From Acidovorax sp. 210-6 (GTDB lineage: Bacteria; Pseudomonadota; Gammaproteobacteria; Burkholderiales; Burkholderiaceae_C), in the NCBI RefSeq assembly GCF_010020825.1, contig NZ_JAACJE010000001.1, positions 186,001-250,000 on the forward strand: 64,000 nt of DNA. Reading direction: 5' to 3'. This document shows positions 36,051 to 45,386 of this stretch, in pieces. Under the pieces are notes generated by a model. It saw only the letters and a list, made by a program, of their open reading frames with translations. It did not search any database and had not been told where the DNA came from. How positions within the stretch are numbered: position 1 is the stretch's first letter; the number at the start of each line of letters is the position of its first letter. The position numbers were made by a program, and so were the translations under genes.

Positions 36051-37130
36051 ATGCAAGTCGCCCTGGCCCAACTCTCTTCGCAACTGCAGCGCGGCCTCGC
36101 GCCGCTGTATGTGCTGCACGGCGACGAACCCCTGCTGCAGCAGGAGGCGGCCGACGCCATCCGCGCCGCGGCGCGCGCCCAGGGCTACACCGAGCGCAGC
36201 AGCTTCACCGTGGCGGGCGCGCATTTCGACTGGAGCGCGGTGCTGGCGGCGGGCGGCAGTCTGAGTCTGTTTGCCGACCGGCAGATCATTGAAATCCGCA
36301 TCCCCTCGGGCAAGCCCGGCAAGGACGGCAGCGTGGCGCTGCAGCAGCTGGCCGAAGGCGCACGCGGCAACGACAGCACGCTCACGCTGGTGCAACTGCC
36401 GCGCCTGGACAAGGCCACCAAGACCGGCAGCTGGTTCACCGCGCTCGACGGCGCGGGCCAGTCCGTGCAGATCGACCCCATCGAGCGCGCCCAGCTCCCG
36501 CAGTGGATCGCCCAGCGCCTGGCCGCGCAGGGCCAGCGCGTGGCGGCGGGCGAGGAGGGACAGCGCACGCTGCAGTTCTTCGCCGACCGGGTGGAGGGCA
36601 ACCTGCTGGCCGCGCACCAGGAAATCCAGAAACTGGGCCTGCTGCACCCCGTGCGGCAAGGTGACGCAAGCGTCACGGGCGAGCTGTCGTGGGCGCAGGT
36701 GGAGGCCGCCGTGCTCAACGTGGCGCGCTACGACGTGTTCAAGCTCTCCGAGGCGGTGCTCGGCGGCCAGGTGCTGCGCGTGCAACGCATGCTCGACGGC
36801 CTGGAGGCCGAGGGCGAGGCGCCCGTGCTGGTGCACTGGGCGCTGGCCGAGGACATCCGCGCCTTGAAGCGTGTGAAGGACGCCATGAACGCCGGCAAGC
36901 CCCTGCCCCTGGCGCTGCGCGAGAACCGCGTCTGGGGCGTGAAGGAGCGCCTGTACGAGCGCATCCTGCCGCGCGCGAACGACGCGCAGCTCGCGCGCCT
37001 GCTGCAGGCGGCGCACCAGGTGGACGGCATCGTCAAGGGCCTGAAGGTGGCCGACTGGCCCGCACCGCCCTGGCAGGCGCTGCAGCGGCTGGCCTTCCAG
37101 CTCGCGCGCCTGGGCATGGCGGCGCGCTGA
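36051..37130 (+). CDS. holA: DNA polymerase III subunit delta
   Basis: 359 residues. N-terminal APLYVLHGDEPLLQQEAADA and the later DRVEGNLLAAHQEIQKLGLL match the clamp-loader delta subunit, which opens the beta clamp. TACACT at 36038-36043 ends 7 nt before the ATG and no Shine-Dalgarno is visible, suggesting a leaderless or nearly leaderless message. It normally sits directly after lptE; here four genes on the other strand lie between them. Confidence 0.93.
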   Translation: MQVALAQLSSQLQRGLAPLYVLHGDEPLLQQEAADAIRAAARAQGYTERSSFTVAGAHFDWSAVLAAGGSLSLFADRQIIEIRIPSGKPGKDGSVALQQLAEGARGNDSTLTLVQLPRLDKATKTGSWFTALDGAGQSVQIDPIERAQLPQWIAQRLAAQGQRVAAGEEGQRTLQFFADRVEGNLLAAHQEIQKLGLLHPVRQGDASVTGELSWAQVEAAVLNVARYDVFKLSEAVLGGQVLRVQRMLDGLEAEGEAPVLVHWALAEDIRALKRVKDAMNAGKPLPLALRENRVWGVKERLYERILPRANDAQLARLLQAAHQVDGIVKGLKVADWPAPPWQALQRLAFQLARLGMAAR

Positions 37131-37134
37131 GTGC

Positions 37135-37205
37135 GAGAAATTTTAAGAAAAATTGGCCTCTAGCGCACGTGCAATAAGCGCGAGTAGCTATTAAAACAAT
37201 AGCAG
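37135..37205. repeat. Interspersed palindromic repeat, intergenic copy
   Basis: AAATTTTAAGAAAAATTGGC, CTCTAGCGC, AATAAGCGCGAGTAGC, TATTAAAACAATAGC. It lies between convergent holA and the 94-aa gene and stops one base short of that gene's stop codon (37206-37208, read on the minus strand). It may serve as terminator for both. Confidence 0.8.
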
Positions 37206-37490
37206 TCAAGCGCCGGGCAACGCACTGCGCGCCTTGTCCACCCAGGCCTGTAGGTGGTCCAGCAGGTCCTTGTGGCTGAAGGAGCAGCTCTCCTCGGTGA
37301 ACAGCGCGCTGGCTTCCAGCCGGTCGATCAGGTTCAGCAGCACTTCGCCATAGCGGGGCGGCAGGGCGGCCAGCAGGGCTTGCTGGGCACGCGCCGTATC
37401 GCCCAGGGCGGCGGCGCTCAGGCTGCCTTGGCCGTGGGCCGCCAGGGCGGATTGCAGGGTGGCGAGCTGGGTGGCGGGGTGGTCGGTCAT
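37206..37490 (-). CDS. Hypothetical protein, 94 residues
   Basis: Unrecognised small cytoplasmic protein. A helical N-terminal half rich in Ala/Gln/Leu is followed by [20 protein letters not shown] and then [19 protein letters not shown]. No signal peptide or membrane segment. The start ATG 37490 is divergent from proA, 67 nt apart. Codon usage is like that of neighbouring genes (GC-rich third positions), supporting it as a real gene. Convergent with holA across the palindromic repeat. Confidence 0.6.
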   Translation of the reverse strand: MTDHPATQLATLQSALAAHGQGSLSAAALGDTARAQQALLAALPPRYGEVLLNLIDRLEASALFTEESCSFSHKDLLDHLQAWVDKARSALPGA

Positions 37491-37557
37491 GTCGGGTCTC
37501 CTGGCGGGATTACAGCCTGGGCCGCCGTCTTGTGTGCAACTGCGGCAAAATCCCCCC

Positions 37558-38838
37558 ATGAACGCGCTCAACGTGGCTGAAACCACGCACACCCTCGGTT
37601 TACAGGCAAAAACGGCCTCCGCGCTGATGGCCAAAGCGCCAGCAGCTATCAAAAACAAAGCGCTGCGGGCGCTGGCACGCCTGCTGCGCGAGCAGACCGC
37701 GGCGCTGCAGGTGGACAACGCGCACGACCTGGAGCGCGCCCGCGCCGCCGGTTTGGCCGAGCCCATGGTGGACCGACTCAAGCTGACCCCCCAGGTGCTG
37801 GAGACCTGCGCCCAGGGCTGCGAGCAGCTCGCCGCCATGCCCGACGTGATTGGCGAGATTCTCGGCATGAAGCAGCAGCCCAGCGGCATCCGCGTGGGCC
37901 AGATGCGTGTGCCGATCGGCGTGTTCGGCATGATCTTCGAGAGCCGACCGAACGTGACCATCGAGGCCGCCAGCCTGTCCATCAAGAGCGGCAATGCCTG
38001 CATCCTGCGCGGCGGCTCCGAGGCCATAGCCTCCAACAAGGCGCTGGCGCGGCTGGTGCAGCAGGCGCTGGAAGAGGCCGGTCTGCCCCAGGACGCCGTG
38101 CAACTGGTGCAAACCACCGACCGCGCCGCCGTGGGCCACCTCATCGCCATGCCCGAGTTTGTGGACGTGATCATCCCGCGCGGCGGCAAGGGCCTGATCG
38201 AGCGCATCAGCCGCGAGGCCAAGGTGCCCGTCATCAAGCACCTGGACGGCAACTGCCACACCTATGTGGACGACCCCTGCGATCTGGAACTGGCGCTCAA
38301 GGTCACCGAGAACGCCAAGACGCAGAAGTACAGCCCCTGCAACGCCACCGAAAGCCTGCTGGTGGCGCGCGGCGTGGCGGGCGCTTTCCTGCCACGCATC
38401 GGCGCGGTGTTCGCGGCCAAGGGCGTGGAAATGCGGGTGTGCCCTGAAAGCAAGGCTCTGCTGGCCGCGGTGCCGGGCGCGAAAGTGCAGGACGCCACGG
38501 AACAGGACTGGAGCGAGGAGTACCTCGCGCCCATCATCAGCGTCAAGGTGGTGGCGGGGCTGGACGAGGCCATCGCCCACATCAACCGCTATTCCAGCCA
38601 CCACACCGAGGCCATCCTCACCACGAACCATGTGCACGCCCAGCGCTTCCTGCGCGAGGTGGATTCGAGCAGCGTGATGGTGAACGCCAGCACGCGCTTC
38701 GCCGACGGCTTCGAGTACGGCCTGGGCGCCGAGATCGGCATCAGCACCGACAAATTCCACGCGCGCGGCCCGGTGGGCATCGAGGGGCTCACCTCGCTCA
38801 AGTGGGTGGTGCTGGGCGAGGGCGAAGTGCGCCACTGA
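37558..38838 (+). CDS. proA: Gamma-glutamyl phosphate reductase
   Basis: 426-residue aldehyde-dehydrogenase-like enzyme of proline synthesis. [17 protein letters not shown] (about residue 118) and the catalytic cysteine region [12 protein letters not shown] (about 260) are present, with [18 protein letters not shown] near the end. AAAAT ends 6 nt before the ATG and there is no Shine-Dalgarno, suggesting a leaderless transcript. A degenerate palindromic repeat (37607-37659) forms codons ~17-34. Confidence 0.95.
   Translation: MNALNVAETTHTLGLQAKTASALMAKAPAAIKNKALRALARLLREQTAALQVDNAHDLERARAAGLAEPMVDRLKLTPQVLETCAQGCEQLAAMPDVIGEILGMKQQPSGIRVGQMRVPIGVFGMIFESRPNVTIEAASLSIKSGNACILRGGSEAIASNKALARLVQQALEEAGLPQDAVQLVQTTDRAAVGHLIAMPEFVDVIIPRGGKGLIERISREAKVPVIKHLDGNCHTYVDDPCDLELALKVTENAKTQKYSPCNATESLLVARGVAGAFLPRIGAVFAAKGVEMRVCPESKALLAAVPGAKVQDATEQDWSEEYLAPIISVKVVAGLDEAIAHINRYSSHHTEAILTTNHVHAQRFLREVDSSSVMVNASTRFADGFEYGLGAEIGISTDKFHARGPVGIEGLTSLKWVVLGEGEVRH
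37607..37659. repeat. Interspersed palindromic repeat inside proA (forward orientation)
   Basis: CAAAAACGGCCTCCGCGCTG, then AAGCGCCAGCAGCTATC, then AAAAAC: the same order as the intergenic forward copies (AAAATGGCCTCTAGCGCT ... AGCGC..GTAGCTAT ... AAAA). Frame intact. It would encode [16 protein letters not shown] near the N-terminus. Confidence 0.55.
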
Positions 38839-38857
38839 CGGCTCGGCGCCACACACA

Positions 38858-38886
38858 GGCCTGCCTGCATTGACGCCGGGCAGGCC
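38858..38886. terminator. GC hairpin after proA (weak terminator candidate)
   Basis: GGCCTGCC pairs with GGCAGGCC around 13 nt. No T-run, so factor-dependent or simply a stabilising 3' hairpin. It lies between proA and trkA. Confidence 0.4.
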
Positions 38887-38904
38887 GCAGTCGATCATTC
38901 CATT

Positions 38905-40356
38905 GTGAAAATCATCATCATCGGCGCAGGGCGGGTGGGCGAAAGCGTGGCGGACAGCCTGGTGTCCGAGCACAACGACATCACCGTCATCGACACCAGT
39001 GCGGCACGCCTGCGCGACCTGGAATCCCGTTTTGACCTGCGTGGCGTGGTGGGCAGCGGCATCGATCCGGCGGTGCTCGCCGAAGCCGGTGCGCGGGACA
39101 CCGATTTGCTCATTGCCTGTGCGGCCGAGGATGAAACCAACCTCGTGTGCTGCAAGGTGGCGCAGCGGCTGTACGGAATACCCACCCGCATCGCACGCGT
39201 GCGCACCTCCGGGTTTGTCGATCAGGACCTGCTGCTGGGCCCCGATGGCTTTGCGGTGGACCGCATCATCTGTCCCGAAGAGTCGCTCACGCGCTACATC
39301 GTGCGCCTGGTCGAATACCCCGAGGCCATGCAGGTACGCGATTTTGCCGGGGGGCGTGCCAGTCTGGTGTCGGTGCGTGCACGTGCGGGGGCTCCGCTGG
39401 TGAGCCACAGCATCGGCGAGCTGCGCCAGATTCTTCCCGGTGTGGACATGCGCCTGGTGGCCATTTACCGGCGCTTTCAGGATGAGCCCGATCGCTTCAT
39501 TGCCTGCGACGGCTCCACCCGGGTGGAGCCGGGCGACGAAGTGTTCGTGCTCGCCGCCAGCGAACACATTGCCCAGGTACTGACCGCGCTGCACCGGCGC
39601 CAGGGCCAGCCCGAGAGGCCCGTGCGCCGCATCATGATTGCCGGAGGCGAGGAGGTGGGCCTGCGGCTGGCCCGCCAGCTCGCACGCGAGAAGGGGCGCT
39701 TTCACCTCAAGGTCATCGAAGAGCTGCCTGAGCGCTGCGTGGCCCTGGCGTCGGAACTGCCTTCGGAGGTGCTGGTGTTGCAGGGCGACACCACCGATGA
39801 AGACCTGCTGGCAGGCGAAAGCGTGGAAGAGACGGACCTGTTTCTGGCATTGACCGAGGACGATGAGGACAACATCATGTCCTGCCTGCTGGCCAAGCGC
39901 ATGGGCGCACGCCGCGTGTTGGCGCTCATCAACCGGCGCAGCTATGCCGACCTGATGCATGGCACGCAGATCGACATTGCGCTCTCGCCCGCGCAGGCCA
40001 TGCTGGGTGAGCTGCTGGCCCATGTGCGCCAGGGCGACGTGCAGGCCGTGCACAGCCTGCGCCGCGGAGTGGCCGAGGCACTCGAGATCGTGGCGCGTGG
40101 CGATCGCAAGAGCTCGCGCGTGGTGGGGCGCAAGGTGAGTGAGCTGTCCTTGCCGCCCGAGGTGCACATGGGCTTGATCGTGCGTGGTCTGCCTGTGCCT
40201 GGCGAGGAAATGACCGAGGCGGTCGAGCCGCAGGTCATCATCCCGCACAGCACCACGGTCATCGAGACCAACGACCATGTGGTGTTCTTCGTGCCGCACA
40301 AGCGGCTGGTGCGCGAGGTGGAAAAGCTCTTCCGCGTCAGCGCCATGTTCTTCTAA
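38905..40356 (+). CDS. trkA: Trk potassium uptake regulatory subunit TrkA
   Basis: 483 residues from a GTG at 38905. Two NAD-binding RCK halves: the first opens KIIIIGAGRVGESVADSL, the second near residue 235 opens RIMIAGGEEVGLRLARQL. Each is followed by a TrkA-C domain. It gates TrkH in response to NAD(H)/ATP. trkH follows 18 nt downstream. GATCAT ends 6 nt before the GTG and no ribosome-binding site is seen, so a leaderless start is possible. PtsN, its known regulator in E. coli, is encoded at 23532. Confidence 0.94.
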   Translation: MKIIIIGAGRVGESVADSLVSEHNDITVIDTSAARLRDLESRFDLRGVVGSGIDPAVLAEAGARDTDLLIACAAEDETNLVCCKVAQRLYGIPTRIARVRTSGFVDQDLLLGPDGFAVDRIICPEESLTRYIVRLVEYPEAMQVRDFAGGRASLVSVRARAGAPLVSHSIGELRQILPGVDMRLVAIYRRFQDEPDRFIACDGSTRVEPGDEVFVLAASEHIAQVLTALHRRQGQPERPVRRIMIAGGEEVGLRLARQLAREKGRFHLKVIEELPERCVALASELPSEVLVLQGDTTDEDLLAGESVEETDLFLALTEDDEDNIMSCLLAKRMGARRVLALINRRSYADLMHGTQIDIALSPAQAMLGELLAHVRQGDVQAVHSLRRGVAEALEIVARGDRKSSRVVGRKVSELSLPPEVHMGLIVRGLPVPGEEMTEAVEPQVIIPHSTTVIETNDHVVFFVPHKRLVREVEKLFRVSAMFF

Positions 40357-40374
40357 CGCACTGCGCCGCCACCC

Positions 40375-41841
40375 ATGCTGGATCTGCTTCCCGTTCTGCG
40401 CGTGCTGGGCATTCTGCTCATGGTGTTTGCGCTGACCATGGGGCTGCCCTTGGGTGTGTCCTGGGTGCAGGGCGATGGTGTCTGGCGCGTGTACCCTGTG
40501 TCCATGGCAGTGACCATGGGGGTGGGGCTTGCGCTGTGGGTCGGGCTGCGACGTCATCAGCGTGAGCTGCTGCCGCGCCACGGTGTGATGCTGGTCACGC
40601 TGGTATGGGTGCTGCTGCCGCTGTGCGCCGTGCTGCCGCTGATGCTGGCCTTGCACCAGGTGGGGCGTCCGGTCTCGTTCACGCATGCGTATTTCGAGGC
40701 GGTTTCGGGCTTGACCACCACCGGCTCCACCGTGCTCAGTGGGCTCGACAGCCTGCCCGTATCGGTCAACGTGTGGCGCACCTTCCTGCAGTGGGTGGGG
40801 GGCATGGGCATTCTGATCCTGGCGGTGGCGGTGCTGCCGCTGCTGGGGGTGGGCGGCAGCCAGTTGTTCCGAGCCGAGGCCGCAGGGCCGGTCAAGGACA
40901 CCAAGCTGACCCCGCGCATGACGGAAACAGCCAAGGGGCTGTGGGGCGTGTATGCCTTTTTTTCAGTGGCATGCGCGCTGGCCTATTGGTGGGGAGGCAT
41001 GCGCCCGCTGGATGCACTCATGCACATGTTCACTACCGTGAGCCTGGGGGGGCTGTCTTCGTACGACGCAAGTTTCGGCCACTTCCAGTCGCCGCTGCTG
41101 GAAGCCATCGCGGTGCTCTTCATGCTGGTGGCCAGCTGCAACTTTGCCCTGTATTTTGTGGCGGTGCGCAAGCGTTCCACGGCGGGTCTGTGGCGTGACC
41201 CGGAGCTGCGCGCCACCCTGGGCGTGCTGGTGGGCAGCGGCCTGTTGGTGTCGGTGCTGTTGTGGGCCAAGGGCACCTATGCCCCTCTGGATGCCTTGCG
41301 CTACGGGGTGTTCAATGTGGTGTCCGTGGCCACCACCACCGGCTATGCCACGGCTGACTACCTGGTGTGGCCGGTGTTTGCGCCCGTCAGCATGCTGCTG
41401 CTGTCGGGGGTGGCGACCAGCGCAGGGTCCACGGGGTGCGGGATCAAGATGGTGCGGGTGCTCATCCTCCTCAAACAGGCGCGGCGCGAGATGACACGCC
41501 TGGTGCACACGCGCGCCGTGCAGCCCGTGCGCTTGGGAGATACGGTGGTGGACCACACGGTGATTTTCTCGGTCCTGGCTTTCATGCTGGTGTACGGGGG
41601 CACCGTGATTGGTCTGAGCATGGTGCTGCTGTTGACCGACCTGGACCCTGTCACCGCCTTTACGGCCGTGCTGGCCAGCGTCCACTGCACGGGGCCAGGC
41701 CTGGGGGCCGTGGGGCCGTCCTCCAACTTTGCGGTGTTGACCGACTTTCAGGTCTGGGTCTGTACGTTGGCCATGCTGCTGGGGCGTTTGGAGTTTCTCA
41801 GCGTGATGGCGCTACTGGCTCCTTCGTTCTGGCGGCGCTGA
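40375..41841 (+). CDS. trkH: Potassium uptake membrane subunit TrkH
   Basis: 488 residues with about ten membrane segments arranged as four repeated pore units. Pore loops of the SGLTTTGSTV, TTVSLGGLSS, VATTTGYATA and CTGPGLGAVG types are visible in order, the glycines lining the K+ filter. It forms the K+ channel gated by TrkA. The start ATG 40375 is 18 nt from trkA. Confidence 0.94.
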   Translation: MLDLLPVLRVLGILLMVFALTMGLPLGVSWVQGDGVWRVYPVSMAVTMGVGLALWVGLRRHQRELLPRHGVMLVTLVWVLLPLCAVLPLMLALHQVGRPVSFTHAYFEAVSGLTTTGSTVLSGLDSLPVSVNVWRTFLQWVGGMGILILAVAVLPLLGVGGSQLFRAEAAGPVKDTKLTPRMTETAKGLWGVYAFFSVACALAYWWGGMRPLDALMHMFTTVSLGGLSSYDASFGHFQSPLLEAIAVLFMLVASCNFALYFVAVRKRSTAGLWRDPELRATLGVLVGSGLLVSVLLWAKGTYAPLDALRYGVFNVVSVATTTGYATADYLVWPVFAPVSMLLLSGVATSAGSTGCGIKMVRVLILLKQARREMTRLVHTRAVQPVRLGDTVVDHTVIFSVLAFMLVYGGTVIGLSMVLLLTDLDPVTAFTAVLASVHCTGPGLGAVGPSSNFAVLTDFQVWVCTLAMLLGRLEFLSVMALLAPSFWRR

Positions 41842-41918
41842 GGCAGCAGTCATCGCAGCGCCCAGGGCTGCCATGCGACGCCCCTACAATGGGCCGCACC
41901 CGACCCAAACGCACAGCC

Positions 41919-43214
41919 ATGGTTCCGCACCTCATCACGGCCCTCACGGGGCCCATCAACGAGCTTGAACAGCGCATCATCGATTCCATGCCCGCCACGG
42001 AGCGATGGTTCCGGCTGGAATGGATGGAGCACACGCCACCGTTCTATACCTCGGTGGATATCCGCAACGCGGGCTTCAAGCTGGCGCCGGTGGATACCAA
42101 CCTGTTCCCCGGTGGCTGGAACAACCTCACGCCCGAGATGCTGCCGTTGGCGGTGCAGGCGGCCATGGCGGCGATTGAAAAGATCTGCCCCGAGGCGCGC
42201 AACCTGCTGATCATTCCCGAGAACCACACGCGCAACAGCTATTACCTGAGCAACCTGGTGCAGTTGCAGCGCATCTTCAACATGGCGGGCCTGAACGTGC
42301 GCATCGGCTCGGTCAGCCCCGAGATCAAGAAGGACACCGTGGTGGAACTGCCCACGGGCGAAACCATCACGCTGGAGCCCGTGGTGCGCACGCGCAGGCG
42401 CCTGGGACTCAAGAATTTTGACCCCTGCACCATCCTGCTGAACAACGACCTGTCGGCGGGGGCGCCTGGCATCCTTGAAGACATCCATGAGCAGTACCTG
42501 CTGCCGCCGCTGCACGCAGGCTGGACGGTGCGGCGCAAGAGCCAGCACTTCCGCAACTACGAAGAAGTGGCCAAGCGCTTTGGCAAGCTGCTGGGCATTG
42601 ACCCCTGGCTGATCAATCCGCTGTACGGCAAATGTGCCGGGGTGGACTTTGCGGCCGAGACGGGCCTGGAGGAGTTGCAGACGCAGGTGGATGCGCTGCT
42701 GACCAAGGTACGCCGCAAGTACAAGGAATACGGCATCCACGAGAAGCCCTTTGCCGTGGTCAAGGCCGACAACGGCACCTATGGCATGGGCGTCATGACC
42801 GTGCACGACGCCAAGGAACTGCAGGCGCTCAACCGCCGCACGCGCAACAAGATGGCGGTGGTCAAGGATGGGCAACCCGTGCACGATCTCATCATCCAGG
42901 AGGGCGTGCTCACGCAGGAGCGCATGAACGACGCCGTGGCCGAGCCCGTGGTGTACATGATGGACCGCTACGTGGTAGGCGGTTTTTACCGCATCCATGC
43001 CGAGCGGGGCGTGGACGAAAACCTCAACGCGCCCGGCGCGGGCTTTGTGCCCCTGGCCTTTGCGCATGGCGCACAGTTGCCCCAGTTGGGCGCACGCCCT
43101 GGCGCGAGCGCGCCCAACCGCTTCTACATGTATGGCGTGATCGCACGCCTGGCCATGTTGGCGGCCAGCTATGAGCTGGAAGCCACCAATCCGGACGCCG
43201 AAACCTACGACTGA
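41919..43214 (+). CDS. gshA: Glutamate--cysteine ligase (proteobacterial non-E. coli type)
   Basis: 431 residues of the GshA family typical of betaproteobacteria and Acidithiobacillus (not related in sequence to E. coli GshA). Motifs are LFPGGWNNLTPEML (about 45), NNDLSAGAPGILEDI (about 180), VVKADNGTYGMGVMTVHD (about 284), and PNRFYMYGVIARLAML near the end. It makes gamma-glutamylcysteine. I chose the ATG at 41919; an in-frame ATG at 41889 overlaps a TACAAT that looks like the -10. gshB is 3.4 kb downstream, after kup and a transporter. Confidence 0.92.
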   Translation: MVPHLITALTGPINELEQRIIDSMPATERWFRLEWMEHTPPFYTSVDIRNAGFKLAPVDTNLFPGGWNNLTPEMLPLAVQAAMAAIEKICPEARNLLIIPENHTRNSYYLSNLVQLQRIFNMAGLNVRIGSVSPEIKKDTVVELPTGETITLEPVVRTRRRLGLKNFDPCTILLNNDLSAGAPGILEDIHEQYLLPPLHAGWTVRRKSQHFRNYEEVAKRFGKLLGIDPWLINPLYGKCAGVDFAAETGLEELQTQVDALLTKVRRKYKEYGIHEKPFAVVKADNGTYGMGVMTVHDAKELQALNRRTRNKMAVVKDGQPVHDLIIQEGVLTQERMNDAVAEPVVYMMDRYVVGGFYRIHAERGVDENLNAPGAGFVPLAFAHGAQLPQLGARPGASAPNRFYMYGVIARLAMLAASYELEATNPDAETYD

Positions 43215-43368
43215 TCGGTCGATATTCGCTGTCGTTGCTGCATTGCAACAAGTTGTGTGATTTTTCTGCGGGCGGGCTTTCGGGCCTCTGCGCGCAGGCG
43301 CAGAATTCGCCTTCCCAAGACCACAGAACTCGTGTGGCGGGCCATGGCCCACCGCGCGGTGCATTGCA

Positions 43369-45237
43369 GTGAGCACCACCAAGTCCTCCACGGCTGCGTT
43401 GACGCTGGCAGCCATCGGCGTCGTCTATGGCGATATCGGCACGAGCGTGTTGTATGCCGTGAAAGAGGTTTTTGGCTCCGGTCACGTTCCCTTCACCCAG
43501 GCCAACGTGTACGGCATCCTGTCCATCCTTTTTTGGACGCTGACGGTCATTGTCTCGCTCAAGTACGTGGTGCTGGTGCTGCGCGCCGACAACCATGGCG
43601 AGGGTGGTCTGGTGGCCATGCTGGCACTGGCGTCCCAGTCGGTGAAAGACCGGCCCCAGTTGCGCGCAGGTCTGCTCGCGGCGGGAATTTTCGGCACCTC
43701 GCTGTTCTATGGCGACGGCGTCATCACGCCGGCGATTTCGGTGCTGTCGGCGGTGGAGGGGCTGGAGGTGGTGTCGCCGCACTTCAAGCGGTTTGTGCTT
43801 CCACTGACCTTGCTGGTCTTGTTCTGCCTGTTTGTCGTGCAGAAACGGGGCACGGCCGGTATCGGCCGTTTTTTTGGCCCCATCACGCTGGTGTGGATGC
43901 TCTCGATTGCCCTGCTGGGGGTCGCGCAGATCGTGCACCACCCGGAGATTCTGGCCGCGCTCAGCCCGCACTACGCCCTGGGCTTTCTGTGGACCCAGCC
44001 GGGCACCAGCTTCATCATCCTGGGGGCCGTGGTGCTGTGCGTGACGGGCGCCGAAGCGCTGTACGCAGACCTGGGACATTTCGGCAAGCGGCCCATCCGT
44101 ATCGCGTGGTTCACGGTGGTCATGCCTGCGCTGGTGCTCAATTATTTTGGCCAGGGGGCGCTGCTGCTGGCTGAACCCGAGGCGGTCAAGAATCCCTTCT
44201 TCATGATGGCCCCGGACTGGGCCTTGCTGCCGCTGGTGGGCCTGGCCACCCTGGCCACGGTGATCGCCTCACAGGCGCTCATCACCGGGGCGTTCAGTGT
44301 CACCAAGCAGGTCATCCAGCTCGGCTATCTGCCGCGCCTGAACATCCTGCACACCAGCGTGCATGACAAGGGCCAGATCTACATTCCGTTCGTCAACTGG
44401 GGGCTGTTCGTGGCCATTGTGCTGGCGGTGGGTATGTTCCGCTCCTCGAGCAATCTGGCGGCAGCCTACGGCATTGCGGTCACGCTGGACATGCTCATCA
44501 CCACGGTGCTGACTTTCTTTGTGTTGCGTTACGGCTGGCGCTATCCCCTGGTGTTGTGCGTGGCGTCCACAGGCTGCTTTTTTGTCATTGACCTGGCCTT
44601 CTTCAGCTCCAATCTGCTCAAGCTGTTCCAGGGGGGATGGTTTCCGCTGCTCATCGGTGGTGCGGTGTTCACGCTGATGATGACCTGGAAGCGGGGGCGC
44701 CAGTTGCTCAACGACAAGCTGCTTTCCGATGCCATCGATTTGCGCTCTTTTTTGGATGCAGTGTTTGTGAGCCCCCCCACCCGGGTGGAGGGTACGGCGG
44801 TGTTTCTCAGTGCCGAACAGGGAGTGGTGCCCAATGCACTGCTGCACAACCTCAAGCACAACAAGGTGCTGCATGCGCAGAACCTGTTCGTCACCGTGTG
44901 CAACCACGAGGAGCCTTGGGTGGGCCTGGACCGCCGTCTGCAGATCGAGGCCTTGGGGCACGACTGCTGGCAGGTCACCATCCACTACGGCTTCAAGAAC
45001 GATCCGGACGTGCCGCGCGCGTTGCAGTTGTTGCGTGGGCATGGTTGTGCCGTCGAGCCCATGACGACCAGCTACTTTCTTTCGCGCGATACGGTCATCC
45101 CCTCGTTTGGTGGCGGCATGGCGCCTTGGCGCGAGAAGCTGTTTGCCCAGATGCACCGCAACGCCAGTGCGGCGGCAGACTTCTTGCATCTGCCCAACAA
45201 TGCGGTGGTGGAGTTGGGCTCCAAGATCGAGCTGTGA
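43369..45237 (+). CDS. kup: Potassium uptake transporter Kup
   Basis: 622 residues starting at GTG 43369, giving [20 protein letters not shown]. The opening [19 protein letters not shown] is the Kup signature. Twelve hydrophobic segments are followed by a cytoplasmic C-terminal domain of about 180 residues. It is a K+/H+ symporter used at low pH or low K+. No clear ribosome-binding site is visible before the GTG; an upstream ATG at 43344 is in another frame. A palindromic repeat follows the gene. Confidence 0.94.
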   Translation: MSTTKSSTAALTLAAIGVVYGDIGTSVLYAVKEVFGSGHVPFTQANVYGILSILFWTLTVIVSLKYVVLVLRADNHGEGGLVAMLALASQSVKDRPQLRAGLLAAGIFGTSLFYGDGVITPAISVLSAVEGLEVVSPHFKRFVLPLTLLVLFCLFVVQKRGTAGIGRFFGPITLVWMLSIALLGVAQIVHHPEILAALSPHYALGFLWTQPGTSFIILGAVVLCVTGAEALYADLGHFGKRPIRIAWFTVVMPALVLNYFGQGALLLAEPEAVKNPFFMMAPDWALLPLVGLATLATVIASQALITGAFSVTKQVIQLGYLPRLNILHTSVHDKGQIYIPFVNWGLFVAIVLAVGMFRSSSNLAAAYGIAVTLDMLITTVLTFFVLRYGWRYPLVLCVASTGCFFVIDLAFFSSNLLKLFQGGWFPLLIGGAVFTLMMTWKRGRQLLNDKLLSDAIDLRSFLDAVFVSPPTRVEGTAVFLSAEQGVVPNALLHNLKHNKVLHAQNLFVTVCNHEEPWVGLDRRLQIEALGHDCWQVTIHYGFKNDPDVPRALQLLRGHGCAVEPMTTSYFLSRDTVIPSFGGGMAPWREKLFAQMHRNASAAADFLHLPNNAVVELGSKIEL

Positions 45238-45263
45238 TTGGTTGGGTGCACAGAGGGGGTAAT

Positions 45264-45345
45264 GCTCGGAAAATAAATTTGGCCAAATTGGCCTTTTGCG
45301 CCCGTCAATAAAGCGCAATCAGCTATGAAAACAGTAGCGACCTTG
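45264..45345. repeat. Interspersed palindromic repeat, intergenic copy
   Basis: GAAAATAAATTTGGCCAAAT, TGGCCTTTTGCGC, AATAAAGCGCAATCAGCTAT, GAAAACAGTAGCG. It lies downstream of kup and before benE. An extra TTTGGCCAAA palindrome is present at its left edge. Confidence 0.75.
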
Positions 45346-45386
45346 CAAAGCCTGTGCACGGAGCCTGGCAATGCCAGAATCGGCAC

